A stretch of DNA of 64,000 nt from Actinotalea caeni. GTDB taxonomy: Bacteria > Actinomycetota > Actinomycetes > Actinomycetales > Beutenbergiaceae. A program made the position numbers and the translations under genes. Below the pieces are notes generated by a model that was not told the DNA's origin, made no database searches, and saw only the letters and a list, made by a program, of their open reading frames with translations. Of the stretch, positions 51,457 through 60,668 are shown piece after piece (the stretch's first letter is position 1; the number at the start of each line of letters is the position of its first letter). Location: assembly GCF_009733795.1 (NCBI RefSeq), contig NZ_WNXX01000002.1, forward strand, positions 186,001 to 250,000, read 5' to 3'.

Positions 51457-51942
51457 ATGGGAGCTCAGGAGCTGTCTGCCACCATATGGCACCAGCGCCA
51501 GATGCTTGAGCTGCTGCTGTTCAAGCTCACCGAGGAGCAGCTGCTGCTCACCTCGGGGCGGACCGCATGGCTCAGCAAAGCCACCCGCGAGGTCGAAGAG
51601 GTTGTCACGCGTCTATACGATGTCGAGCTGCTGCGTGATGTCCAGGCCGCCCAGGTCGCGGCCGAGTGGGGCGCCGAGGAGTCGGCGACGCTGCGCGACC
51701 TCATCCCGCACGCACCCGCACCGTGGGACGAGGTCCTCGCCGCGCACCTCGAGGCGCTCACGCAGCTGACCACCGAGATCCGGGCCGTGCGGGACACCAA
51801 CGCGACGTTCCTGCGCGAGGGGCTGCGGGCCACCCAGGAGACGCTCGCCACCGCCGAGGTCTCGACCGGCACCTACGACGCGCGCGGCACGTCCACGACC
51901 ACCCACGAGCCCGTCGCCCGGCTCGTCGACAGAGAGCTGTGA
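51457..51942 (+). CDS. flgN: Flagellar chaperone FlgN
   Basis: A 161-residue helical protein (QELSATIWHQRQMLELLLFKLTEEQLLLTSGR, AWLSKATREVEEVVTRLYDVELLRDVQ) resembling actinobacterial FlgN, the export chaperone of FlgK and FlgL, whose genes follow immediately. ATG 51457 has GGAG 5 nt upstream and gives the usual family start; an in-frame GTG at 51427 coincides with the predicted transcription start and would be leaderless. A GTCTATAC 8-mer also occurs inside the gene at 51611. Confidence 0.85.
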   Translation: MGAQELSATIWHQRQMLELLLFKLTEEQLLLTSGRTAWLSKATREVEEVVTRLYDVELLRDVQAAQVAAEWGAEESATLRDLIPHAPAPWDEVLAAHLEALTQLTTEIRAVRDTNATFLREGLRATQETLATAEVSTGTYDARGTSTTTHEPVARLVDREL

Positions 51943-51946
51943 GCCG

Positions 51947-53371
51947 ATGAGCAGCTTCGCAGGACTGCAGACCGCCTTCCTCGGGGTGACGGCGCAGCGC
52001 CGCGCCCTCGATGTCGTCGGCCAGAACATCGCCAACGTCAACACCCCTGGGTACACGCGCCAGCGGGTGGAGATGAGCCCGGTACCGAGTAGGGGCGGCA
52101 TCGGGTTGTTCACCCAGCAGCAGGTCGCGCCCGGCCGGGGGGTCAGCGTCGACGCGATCTCCCGGCTGGGCGACGCCCACCTCGACAACCGCGTGCGGTC
52201 GACCGCCGCGGCGTCGGGTTTCGCGAGCGTCCGGGCCGCGGCGCTGGCGGCGCTGGAGACCTCGCTGCGGGAACCCGGCGAGACCGGGCTCTCGGCCAGG
52301 CTCGACGCGTTCTGGGCGAGCTGGGAGGACCTGGCGAACCGTCCGGGCGACCCGGCCGCCGAGGCGGTCGTGCTCGAGGGCGCCACCGCCGTCGTCTCGG
52401 CGATCACCGCCGGCTACCAGGAGGTCGTCGACCAGTGGGCGCGAGGCCGCTCGGCGCTCGACGGCCTGGTGAGCGACCTCAACACCGCGGCCGCGCAGGT
52501 CGCCGACCTCAACGCGCGCATCCGCTCGACGGCGGCGGCGGGCGGCTCGGTCAACGAGCTGGTCGACCAGCGTGCGGCGGTCGCGGCCACGCTGGCCGCG
52601 CTCGGCGGGGGCGAGGTGCGGCACCGCGACGACGGCACGGTCGACGTGCTGATCGGCGGCAACCCGATCGTGCAGGGCACCTCGGTCAACCGGCTGGTCG
52701 TGACCGGGGCCGCGCGCGTGCAGGACGCCGCCGCCGACCCGGTCCAGGTCGAGTGGGCGCACCGGCCCGGGACCCCCGCCGGCGTGGGGGACGGCGAGAT
52801 CGCCGCGCACGTCTCGCTGCTCGCGCCCGCGCAGCCCGCCGGGACCGGCGGCGTGCTCGCCGAGGCCGCCGCGACCTACGACGCGCTCGCGGCCGACCTG
52901 GCCGCCGCGGTCAACGCCGTCCACACGACCGGCACGACGACGTCGGGCGCGCCCGCGGGCGACGTCTTCGGCTTCACGCCGGGGGTGTCCGCCGCTGCGG
53001 GGCTGCGCGTCGTCGTCACGGCCGGCGGGCTCGCCACCGCGGCTCCGGGTGCCGGGCCGCTCGACGGCTCGGTCGCGGACGCGATCGCGGCGATCGGGCG
53101 TGGCGCCGGGTCGCCCGGCGCGGTGTGGGCCGCCTTCGTCACGACGACCGGCGCCGCGGCTCGCACCGCGAACGACCGGGCGGACCTGGCGGCGCTGTCG
53201 GCGCGGACCGCCGTCGACCTGCAGCTCAGCACCGCCGGTGTCGACCTCGACGAGGAGACGATGAACCTGCTCACCTACCAGCGCGCCTACGAGGGCGCCG
53301 CGCGCGTGATGACCGTGATGGACGAGATGCTCGACGTCCTCATCAACCGCACCGGCGTCGTGGGGCGGTGA
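51947..53371 (+). CDS. flgK: Hook-filament junction protein FlgK
   Basis: A 474-residue protein. SSFAGLQTAFLGVTAQRRALDVVGQNIANVNTPGYTRQRV is the rod/hook N-terminal motif, FWASWEDLANRPGDPAAEAVV and VDQRAAVAATLAALGGG are FlgK segments, and the C-terminus is DLDEETMNLLTYQRAYEGAARVMTVMDEMLDVLINRTG. It starts 4 nt after flgN and its stop overlaps flgL by 4 nt. Confidence 0.96.
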   Translation: MSSFAGLQTAFLGVTAQRRALDVVGQNIANVNTPGYTRQRVEMSPVPSRGGIGLFTQQQVAPGRGVSVDAISRLGDAHLDNRVRSTAAASGFASVRAAALAALETSLREPGETGLSARLDAFWASWEDLANRPGDPAAEAVVLEGATAVVSAITAGYQEVVDQWARGRSALDGLVSDLNTAAAQVADLNARIRSTAAAGGSVNELVDQRAAVAATLAALGGGEVRHRDDGTVDVLIGGNPIVQGTSVNRLVVTGAARVQDAAADPVQVEWAHRPGTPAGVGDGEIAAHVSLLAPAQPAGTGGVLAEAAATYDALAADLAAAVNAVHTTGTTTSGAPAGDVFGFTPGVSAAAGLRVVVTAGGLATAAPGAGPLDGSVADAIAAIGRGAGSPGAVWAAFVTTTGAAARTANDRADLAALSARTAVDLQLSTAGVDLDEETMNLLTYQRAYEGAARVMTVMDEMLDVLINRTGVVGR

Positions 53372-54258
53372 GCGCCGTGATCGGTCGCGTGACGAGCGGG
53401 ATGACGGCCCGCGCCGCCCAGCACCACCTGCAGGCGAACCTGCAGCGGATGAGCACGCTCATGGAGCGAGCGTCGGGCCAGCGAGCGATCCTGCGCCCCT
53501 CCGACGACCCGGTCGGGACGGGCGACTCGCTGCGGCTGCGGTCCGAGCAGCGAGCCGCCGAGCAGCACGCCCGCAACACCCAGGACGGGCTGGGCTGGCT
53601 CACGGTCGCGGACTCGGCGATCCGGACCTCGGTGGACCTGCTCGTGCGGGCCCGCGACCTCGCGCTGCAGGGCGCGACCGGGACCGCGTCGCAGCAGGCA
53701 CGGGACGCCCTCGCCGAGGAGATCGACGGCATCCGCGACGCGCTCCTCACCGAGGCCAACGCCTCCTACAACGGCCGCTCGGTGTTCGCGGGCACGTCCG
53801 ACGCCGGGGTCGCCTTCAGCGAGGACGGCACCTTCCAGGGGGTGCCGGGGAGCAGCGTCGTGCGCCGCATCGGGCCGGACGAGCAGCTCCGGGTCGACGT
53901 CGACGGCGCCGCGGTGTTCGGCTCCGGCGCCGGCTCGGTGTTCGCGGTCCTCGAGACGCTGGCGGCCGACCTGCGCGCCGGTGCCGACGTGTCCGGCTCG
54001 ATCACCGCGATCAGCGAGCGCCGCGAGGAGGTCCTCGGCCACCTGTCCCAGGTCGGGGTGCGGTACAACCGGCTGGAGGCGGCGAAGGTGGCGACCGAGC
54101 AGCGGCTGGGCCGGATCGAGGCGGGGATCGTCGAGGTCGAGGACGTCGACCTCGCGCGGATGATCATCGACCTCAAGTCCCAGGAGGTCGCCTACCAGTC
54201 CGCGCTGGGTGTCACTGCTCGCGTCCTGCAGAACTCTCTGATGGACTTCATCCGATGA
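53368..54258 (+). CDS. flgL: Hook-filament junction protein FlgL
   Basis: A 296-residue flagellin-like junction protein. RVTSGMTARAAQHHLQANLQRMSTLMERASGQRAILRPSDDPVGT is the N-terminal D0/D1 form of FlgL, NASYNGRSVFAGTSDAGVAF the middle motif and DLKSQEVAYQSALGVTARVLQNSLMDFI the C-terminus. GTG 53368 overlaps flgK (GTGA), and the stop overlaps fliW (ATGA). Confidence 0.95.
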   Translation: MSAVIGRVTSGMTARAAQHHLQANLQRMSTLMERASGQRAILRPSDDPVGTGDSLRLRSEQRAAEQHARNTQDGLGWLTVADSAIRTSVDLLVRARDLALQGATGTASQQARDALAEEIDGIRDALLTEANASYNGRSVFAGTSDAGVAFSEDGTFQGVPGSSVVRRIGPDEQLRVDVDGAAVFGSGAGSVFAVLETLAADLRAGADVSGSITAISERREEVLGHLSQVGVRYNRLEAAKVATEQRLGRIEAGIVEVEDVDLARMIIDLKSQEVAYQSALGVTARVLQNSLMDFIR

Positions 54259-54641
54259 GTCGCGTGACGTTCGTCGAGCCGATGCCCGGGCTGCCCGGGC
54301 TGGTCGACTACGAGCTGACCCCGGTCGACGGCGCCCCCGGCCTGCTGACCCTGACCACCGACCCGCCCGGGGTGCGGCTGTTCGTCGTCGACGCCGAGGT
54401 CCACGTGCCCGGCTACGCGCCGACGGTCGCGACCGAGGACGTCGCGAGGCTCGGTCTCGAGGACCCTGCGGACGCCCGGGTGCTCGTCGTCGCGCAGCCG
54501 GCGGGCGAGGACGGCGTGACCGTCAACCTCATGGCACCGGTCGTGGTGCACCGCGAGACCGGTGCAGCCGCGCAGCTGATCGTCACGCAGGAGGACTGGC
54601 CGCTGCGGCACGCGGTCGGGGACCCGCTGCCCGCGGCTTAG
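54255..54641 (+). CDS. fliW: Flagellar assembly factor FliW
   Basis: A 128-residue protein with FliW features: VTFVEPMPGLPGLVDYELTPVD, GLLTLTTDPPGVRLFVVDAEVHVPGYAP and VNLMAPVVVHRETGAAAQLI. FliW binds flagellin or CsrA and so releases flagellin translation when flagellin is exported. CsrA is encoded at the other end of the island, 27 kb away. The TAG stop overlaps by 2 nt the stop of the convergent gene at 54638. Confidence 0.93.
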   Translation: MSRVTFVEPMPGLPGLVDYELTPVDGAPGLLTLTTDPPGVRLFVVDAEVHVPGYAPTVATEDVARLGLEDPADARVLVVAQPAGEDGVTVNLMAPVVVHRETGAAAQLIVTQEDWPLRHAVGDPLPAA

Positions 54642-55600
54642 ATGACCCACGCGCCGAGCGGCAGCACGTCGTTGACGTCGCACAGCTCGACGTCGGTGCC
54701 CGCGAGGAACGACCGGATCGGCTGGTCGAGGCTGCCGTAGGTGTCGTCGAAGCGGTCCCGCAGCGCCTCGGCGGAGCGCGAGAGCCCCCACCGCATCGTC
54801 AGGTCGGTGGTCTGCAGGAACGTGAGCAGCGCGGGGTCGGACGCCCACAGCTGCTTCGTCCGCGAGGCCGGTGCGGCCATGACGAGGTGCACGAGCCCGG
54901 CGGCGGCGGCACGCTGGCGCACGGTGTTGGTGGGGGTGTGCCGGCCGAGCACGAACACCGCGTGCCGGTGCGTGGTGTGCAGGTCGACGCCGCGCCGGGT
55001 GCGGCCGGTGAGGTTCGGCGGGTCGAGGATCCGCTCGTCCTGCGCCAGCAACCGGTGCAGCAGCTGCACGACGGCGGTCCCGTGGTTGAGGGTCTGCAGC
55101 CGCTCCGCGCGCCGGTGCACCAGCGTGGTCCAGCCGAGCACGGCCTCGCCGACACCCGGGGGCACCAGCTCGGCGAGCACCTCGCCGGTCGCCCCCCGCA
55201 GCCGGTCCTGCAGCTCACGGATCGGCTGCGCGGAGTTCGCGACGAGCAGGTGCTCGGCGATCCGGCGCCACGCGGCGTAGATGTCGACGTCGTCGTCGCT
55301 CTCGGGCACCGGCGGCACCGGGAAGCCCGACGGCGGGGTGGTGACCTGCTCGTTCGTGCGCCGGACGCGGTGCTCGGACACCTCGAAGCCGAGCCGCTGG
55401 AAGACGCGACGCGCGGTGTCGCTGGTGAACTCGGCACGGTAGATGCCGGTGCACAGCTCGAGCGCCTGCTTGACCGGCCATTGCCGACCCCCGACGGCGA
55501 CCCAGTGCGAGCGGATCGGCTCCGGGCGGCGGCCGGAGAGGACGGCGCGCACCTCCTCGGCGTCGAGGTGGTGGGAGCGTCCCTGGATCGTGAAGCGCAT
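54638..55600 (-). CDS. SCO5918-like N-terminal domain protein of unknown function
   Basis: A 320-residue protein. The first 75 residues (MRFTIQGRSHHLDAEEVRAVL, SHWVAVGGRQWPVKQALEL, FTSDTARRVFQRLGFEV) resemble the small SCO5918-type proteins of actinobacteria. The remaining 245 residues are helical and unrecognised, with HTTHRHAVFVLGRHTPTNTVRQRA and MRWGLSRSAEALRDRFDDTYG as notable segments. ATG 55600 is preferred since homology begins there; ATG 55651 would add 17 residues. It closes the right side of the flagellar island and converges with fliW with overlapping stops. Confidence 0.65.
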   Translation of the reverse strand: MRFTIQGRSHHLDAEEVRAVLSGRRPEPIRSHWVAVGGRQWPVKQALELCTGIYRAEFTSDTARRVFQRLGFEVSEHRVRRTNEQVTTPPSGFPVPPVPESDDDVDIYAAWRRIAEHLLVANSAQPIRELQDRLRGATGEVLAELVPPGVGEAVLGWTTLVHRRAERLQTLNHGTAVVQLLHRLLAQDERILDPPNLTGRTRRGVDLHTTHRHAVFVLGRHTPTNTVRQRAAAAGLVHLVMAAPASRTKQLWASDPALLTFLQTTDLTMRWGLSRSAEALRDRFDDTYGSLDQPIRSFLAGTDVELCDVNDVLPLGAWVI

Positions 55601-55755
55601 CGGTCGGGGCTGGCTGGCTCTCGTCGTCGGCTCGTGCACCGATCGTTCCACGGATCGCCGGCGCCGGTGCGCAGGACGGCGAGGGTGTCCTCGCTCGCCG
55701 CAGCGTGGCCGGGCTAGGGTGCACGTGGCTCGGACTCGCCCGGGGCAGGAGGAAC

Positions 55756-56226
55756 ATGCACGTCACGTTCTCGCTCGCCGTGCAGGACAGCGACGTCGTC
55801 GGCTGGAACCTCGTGTGCACGGCCGAGGGGCGTCTCAACGAGCGCCCGCTCGGCTACCAGGAGTCCAACCTGCTGGCCGTCACGCACCGCGCCGCGTGCG
55901 AGGACGACATCTGCCAGGCGCAGGGGCCCGACCGCGAGGTCGCCTACGCCCACCCCGACCTCGGCGTCCGCCTCGAGGTCGACGGCCCGGACGCCGTCGC
56001 CCTGCTCGGGGCCCTCGGCCCCGCGGGCGAGCAGCGGCCCGGGAGCATGGACGCCACCGCCCTGAGCGGGGCCGTGCTGCTCGCTCTCGCGGCGCACGAG
56101 GGCGACGGGACTCCCTCGCCCGAGGGCGCGGACGAGGGCGAGCCGGACCTGCGCGCGCGGCTGGTCGCGCTGCTCGATGTCGCCGGGGCGGCGACCCGGC
56201 AGGGGCGCGACGTCGTCTGGGCCTGA
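55756..56226 (+). CDS. Small protein of unknown function
   Basis: I do not recognise this 156-residue acidic protein. The first half contains FSLAVQDSDVVGWNLVCTAEG, three cysteines (NLVC, AAC, DDIC) and alternating strands; the second half is Ala/Glu-rich. ATG 55756 follows GGAGGA, strong support for a real gene, and a TAGGGT -10-like element lies at 55715-55720. It precedes the DUF6350 gene by 70 nt on the same strand. Confidence 0.65.
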   Translation: MHVTFSLAVQDSDVVGWNLVCTAEGRLNERPLGYQESNLLAVTHRAACEDDICQAQGPDREVAYAHPDLGVRLEVDGPDAVALLGALGPAGEQRPGSMDATALSGAVLLALAAHEGDGTPSPEGADEGEPDLRARLVALLDVAGAATRQGRDVVWA

Positions 56227-56296
56227 CCGAGCCGGGTCGGGTGCGACCCGGAGTGTCGGCCCGCGGATCGGGCGCGCAGCGCCGACGATGGGAGCG

Positions 56297-57550
56297 ATGA
56301 CCACCACGCTGCCCCCGTCGATCCCGCCTCGCCTCGTCGAGCACGAGGACCCGGAGCGGCGCGCGTCCCGCAGCGGCGGTCTGCTGCCCGCGCAGACGCT
56401 GCGCGGGGCGGTCGCCGGCGCCGAGGCCGCGATCGGGTCCTGGCTGGTCGTCGTGGTGCTGGCGCTCGCGGGCTACGTGGCCACCGCAGCCGCACCCGAG
56501 CTCGGCACGGCCGGATGGGTCGACGCCGCCGCCGTCGGGTCGGCGATCTGGCTGCTCGGTCACGGCGGCGAGGTGCACGCCGGCGAGGTGGCGGTCACGG
56601 TCGTCCCGCTCGGGGTGACGCTGCTGGGCGTCGGCGGCGTCGCGACGTCGCTGCGCCGCGCGCACCCCGTCTCGCTGTGGCCCGTGCTCGCGGCCGTGGT
56701 CGTCTACACCGCGTTCGCGGGCGGCTTCACGGCCGCCGCCGCGACGCCCGGGGCGTGGCGCGGTGTCCTCGGCGCACCGCTGGTCGCGGGGCTCGGTGCG
56801 CTCGTGGCGCTGCGCGGACGGGTGCCGTCCGCGGTCTCCCGCCACCTGACGCGGGTGCCCGCGTCGGTACGTGACGGGCTCGGGGCGGGGCTGCGCGCCG
56901 CCGCGCTGCTGCTCGCGCTCGGACTCGCGGTCGTCGTGCTCGCGGTCGTCCTCGGGTACGAGCGCGTCCTCGACGTGCACCGCTCGCTCGTGCCCGACGG
57001 CGTCTCGAGCGTCGTCATCGTCGCCGCCCAGGTCGTGCTGCTGCCGACCCTGGTCGTGTGGGGCGCCGCCTACCTCACCGGGCCCGGCTTCGTCGTCGGC
57101 TCGGGGACGTCGTTCTCGCCGCACGGCATCGAGGCCGGCCCGCTGCCGGTCGTGCCGGTGCTCGGTGCGCTGCCGGAGCCCGGCAGCCCGGCCGGGTCGG
57201 CCGGCGTCGTGCTGCTGCTCGGCGTGGGTGTCGGCGCGCTCGCGGGATGGTGGCTGCGCCGTCGCGGCGAGCGGTCGCTGCCGCAGGCGGGTGTCGCGGT
57301 CGCGGTCGCCGCGGTCACCGCCGCGGTGCTCCTGGCCGTGCCTGCCGCGCTCTCCTCGGGCTCCGTCGGCCCGGGCCGGATGGCCGAGATCGGCCCCGAC
57401 GCGCTCGCGGTCGGCGCCGCCGTCGCGTGGCAGACCCTGCTCGGGTCCGCGCTCGCCGTGCTGCTCCCGCACCCGACGACGCGGCGCGCGCTCGCTCGCG
57501 GGCGCGACGCCGCGGTCCGCTGGTGGCGCGAGGTCAGCCCCCGGGGCTGA
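56297..57550 (+). CDS. DUF6350 family integral membrane protein
   Basis: A 417-residue protein with about ten hydrophobic helices, for example IGSWLVVVVLALAGYVATAA, VPLGVTLLGVGGVATSLRRA and VVIVAAQVVLLPTLVVWGAAYLTGPGF. The last phrase and PLPVVPVLGALPEPG are what I know from DUF6350 proteins, whose genes stand next to sucCD and purN in actinobacteria. The function is unknown. The 3' end overlaps the convergent gene at 57534 by 17 nt. Confidence 0.85.
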   Translation: MTTTLPPSIPPRLVEHEDPERRASRSGGLLPAQTLRGAVAGAEAAIGSWLVVVVLALAGYVATAAAPELGTAGWVDAAAVGSAIWLLGHGGEVHAGEVAVTVVPLGVTLLGVGGVATSLRRAHPVSLWPVLAAVVVYTAFAGGFTAAAATPGAWRGVLGAPLVAGLGALVALRGRVPSAVSRHLTRVPASVRDGLGAGLRAAALLLALGLAVVVLAVVLGYERVLDVHRSLVPDGVSSVVIVAAQVVLLPTLVVWGAAYLTGPGFVVGSGTSFSPHGIEAGPLPVVPVLGALPEPGSPAGSAGVVLLLGVGVGALAGWWLRRRGERSLPQAGVAVAVAAVTAAVLLAVPAALSSGSVGPGRMAEIGPDALAVGAAVAWQTLLGSALAVLLPHPTTRRALARGRDAAVRWWREVSPRG

Positions 57551-58022
57551 TCGCCTCCCGGTACTCCCGGTCGCAGCGCTCCTGCGCGGCGATCGTGATC
57601 GCGCGCTCGCTGCACCGCTGGTAGGCCGTCTGCTCGTCCCAGAACAGCGTGACCCGGGTGGTCGCCGACATGGTGGTCATCATCGTCAGCAGCAGCCCCG
57701 CGACGAGCATCGGCGTCAACATCCCCCGCCACTGCAGCCGCCGCACGCGCAGCAGGGCACGGAACCCGTACCAGAGCGACAGCAGCCCTACGAACGGTGC
57801 GGCGACCTGCCAGGGGATCGGCAGCGAGCCGGCCAGCAGCGTGCCCATCATCAGCGCCCCGAAGAGCATGACCGAGGTCGTGACGCCGCGGACCTCCTCG
57901 GGCGTGGGCTGGCGCGGCTCCGGCCGCGGTCGCGGCGGCTGGCTCGGGCGCCGGCCGGCAGGCGGCTGCGGCCGGGGCGGACGCGGCTTGCTCGGGTCCG
58001 GCGGTGCGTAGGGGTTGCTCAC
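57534..58022 (-). CDS. Small membrane protein with Pro-rich N-terminus
   Basis: A 162-residue protein: about 45 Pro/Arg-rich residues (MSNPYAPPDPSKPRPP), then three hydrophobic helices (VMLFGALMMGTLLAGSLPI; VAAPFVGLLSLWYGFRALL; MLTPMLVAGLLLTMMTTMSA) and an external tail with two Cys (QRCSERA, QERCDREY) that may form a disulfide. Similar proteins occur beside purN in actinobacteria; the function is unknown. GTG 58022 follows AGGAG. Divergent from purN. Confidence 0.75.
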   Translation of the reverse strand: MSNPYAPPDPSKPRPPRPQPPAGRRPSQPPRPRPEPRQPTPEEVRGVTTSVMLFGALMMGTLLAGSLPIPWQVAAPFVGLLSLWYGFRALLRVRRLQWRGMLTPMLVAGLLLTMMTTMSATTRVTLFWDEQTAYQRCSERAITIAAQERCDREYREAISPGG

Positions 58023-58085
58023 GGGGGACGGGCTCCTGGTGGGCTGGACGTCGATTCTCCCACGCGGCGACTACGCTGACGGACC

Positions 58086-58703
58086 GTGCCCAGCCGAGCC
58101 CGCGTCGTCGTCCTCGTCTCCGGCGGTGGGAGCAACCTCGCCGCCCTCCTCGCCGCCGCCGCCGACCCGGGCTACGGGGTCGAGGTCGTCGGCGTCGGCG
58201 CCGACCGCCCCTGCGGGGGCGTCGAGATCGCCGCGGCGGCGGGTGTGCCGACCTTCGTCGAGCGTCTCAAGGACCACCCCAGCCGCGAGGACTGGGACGC
58301 GGCGCTGACCGCGCAGGTCGCGGCGCTGCAGCCCGACCTGGTCATCAGCGCCGGCTTCCTCAAGCTCGTCGGCGACGCGTTCCTGGCGGCGTTCGGAGGC
58401 CGCTACCTCAACACGCACAACACGCTGCTGCCCGCCTTCCCGGGCATCCACGGGCCGCGCGACGCGCTGGAGTACGGCGTCAAGATCACCGGTGCGACCC
58501 TGTTCGTCGTCGACGCCGGTGTCGACACCGGCGCCATCGTCGCCCAGGTGCCCGTGCCCGTGCTCGACGACGACGACGTCGAGACCCTCACCGAGCGCAT
58601 CAAGGTCGCCGAGCGCGAGCAGCTGGTCGAGTGGGTCGGCCGGCTCGCCCGCGAGGGCTTCCGTGTCGAGGGCCGACGGGTGGTCCTCGGCTCCGGCAGC
58701 TAG
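58086..58703 (+). CDS. purN: Phosphoribosylglycinamide formyltransferase
   Basis: A 205-residue GAR transformylase: VVVLVSGGGSNLAALL at the phosphate-binding start, NTHNTLLPAFPGIHG carrying the catalytic Asn and His, and GVDTGAIVAQ carrying the catalytic Asp. It transfers formyl from 10-formyl-THF in step 3 of purine synthesis. A TACGCT -10-like element ends 8 nt before GTG 58086, so the leader is nearly absent. purH follows after 128 nt that include a riboswitch. Confidence 0.96.
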   Translation: MPSRARVVVLVSGGGSNLAALLAAAADPGYGVEVVGVGADRPCGGVEIAAAAGVPTFVERLKDHPSREDWDAALTAQVAALQPDLVISAGFLKLVGDAFLAAFGGRYLNTHNTLLPAFPGIHGPRDALEYGVKITGATLFVVDAGVDTGAIVAQVPVPVLDDDDVETLTERIKVAEREQLVEWVGRLAREGFRVEGRRVVLGSGS

Positions 58704-58713
58704 ACTGACCACC

Positions 58714-58800
58714 GTCCGGCCGTGACTGGCGTCGAGGTGGAGCACCACCTGGGAGCGGCCGGAGGTTCTGCCTGACGCGCACCGATCGCCTGGGTGCGCC
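58714..58800 (+). promoter_or_regulatory. ZTP (pfl) riboswitch upstream of purH
   Basis: The region contains the conserved ZTP-aptamer parts in order: CCGTGACTGGCG (58720-58731), GGTGGAGCACCACC (58737-58750) and GGGAGCGGCC, with CCGGCC (58716-58721) pairing to GGCCGG (58757-58762) as P1, then the hairpin GCGCACC-GATCGCCTG-GGTGCGC bearing the CGCCTGG loop. A TAGACT -10-like box at 58701-58706 overlaps the purN stop and would start transcription at its 5' end. ZTP/ZMP build up when 10-formyl-THF is short, so purH should be switched on then. Confidence 0.85.
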
Positions 58801-58831
58801 GGTGCCCCCGCAACCGCACAGGAGAACCCTC

Positions 58832-60409
<1,578 letters not shown>

Positions 60410-60411
60410 GC

Positions 60412-60666
60412 TTCAACCCACTTCCGCCCCCTGGGGTGGTTTCAACCCACTTCTGCCCCCTGAGGCTGTTTCAACGCACTTTCGCCCCCTGAAGTGGTTT
60501 CAACCCACTTCCGCCCCCTCGTGGCATCCCGGGGGCAGGAGTGGGTTGAAGCCCGTTGTGGGGGCAGAAGTGGGTTGAAACCTGTGGTGGGGGCAGAAGT
60601 GGGTTGAAACCTGTGGTGGGGGCAGGAGTGGGTTGGAACCTGGTGTGGGGGCAGGAGTGGGTTGAC
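60412..60666. repeat. Inverted array of nine 20-bp repeats at exact 29-bp spacing
   Basis: Four copies of TTCAACCCACTYCYGCCCCC start at 60412, 60441, 60470 and 60499. After a 12-nt centre (60519-60530) five reverse-complement copies start at 60531, 60560, 60589, 60618 and 60647. Every neighbour is exactly 29 bp apart, and both halves are in register about an axis near 60524.5. Copies differ by at most a few bases; the 7-9-nt linkers vary. The array fills the whole space between the convergent genes purH and the FAD oxidoreductase, so transcripts from either side would fold into a long hairpin. It may act as a bidirectional terminator, a protein-binding array or a mobile repeat. Confidence 0.95.
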
Positions 60667-60668
60667 AG

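Noticed and set aside
60412-60666. CRISPR array
   Set aside because: The 29-bp period is suggestive, but linkers are only 7-9 nt, repeats invert at the centre, and no cas genes are present.
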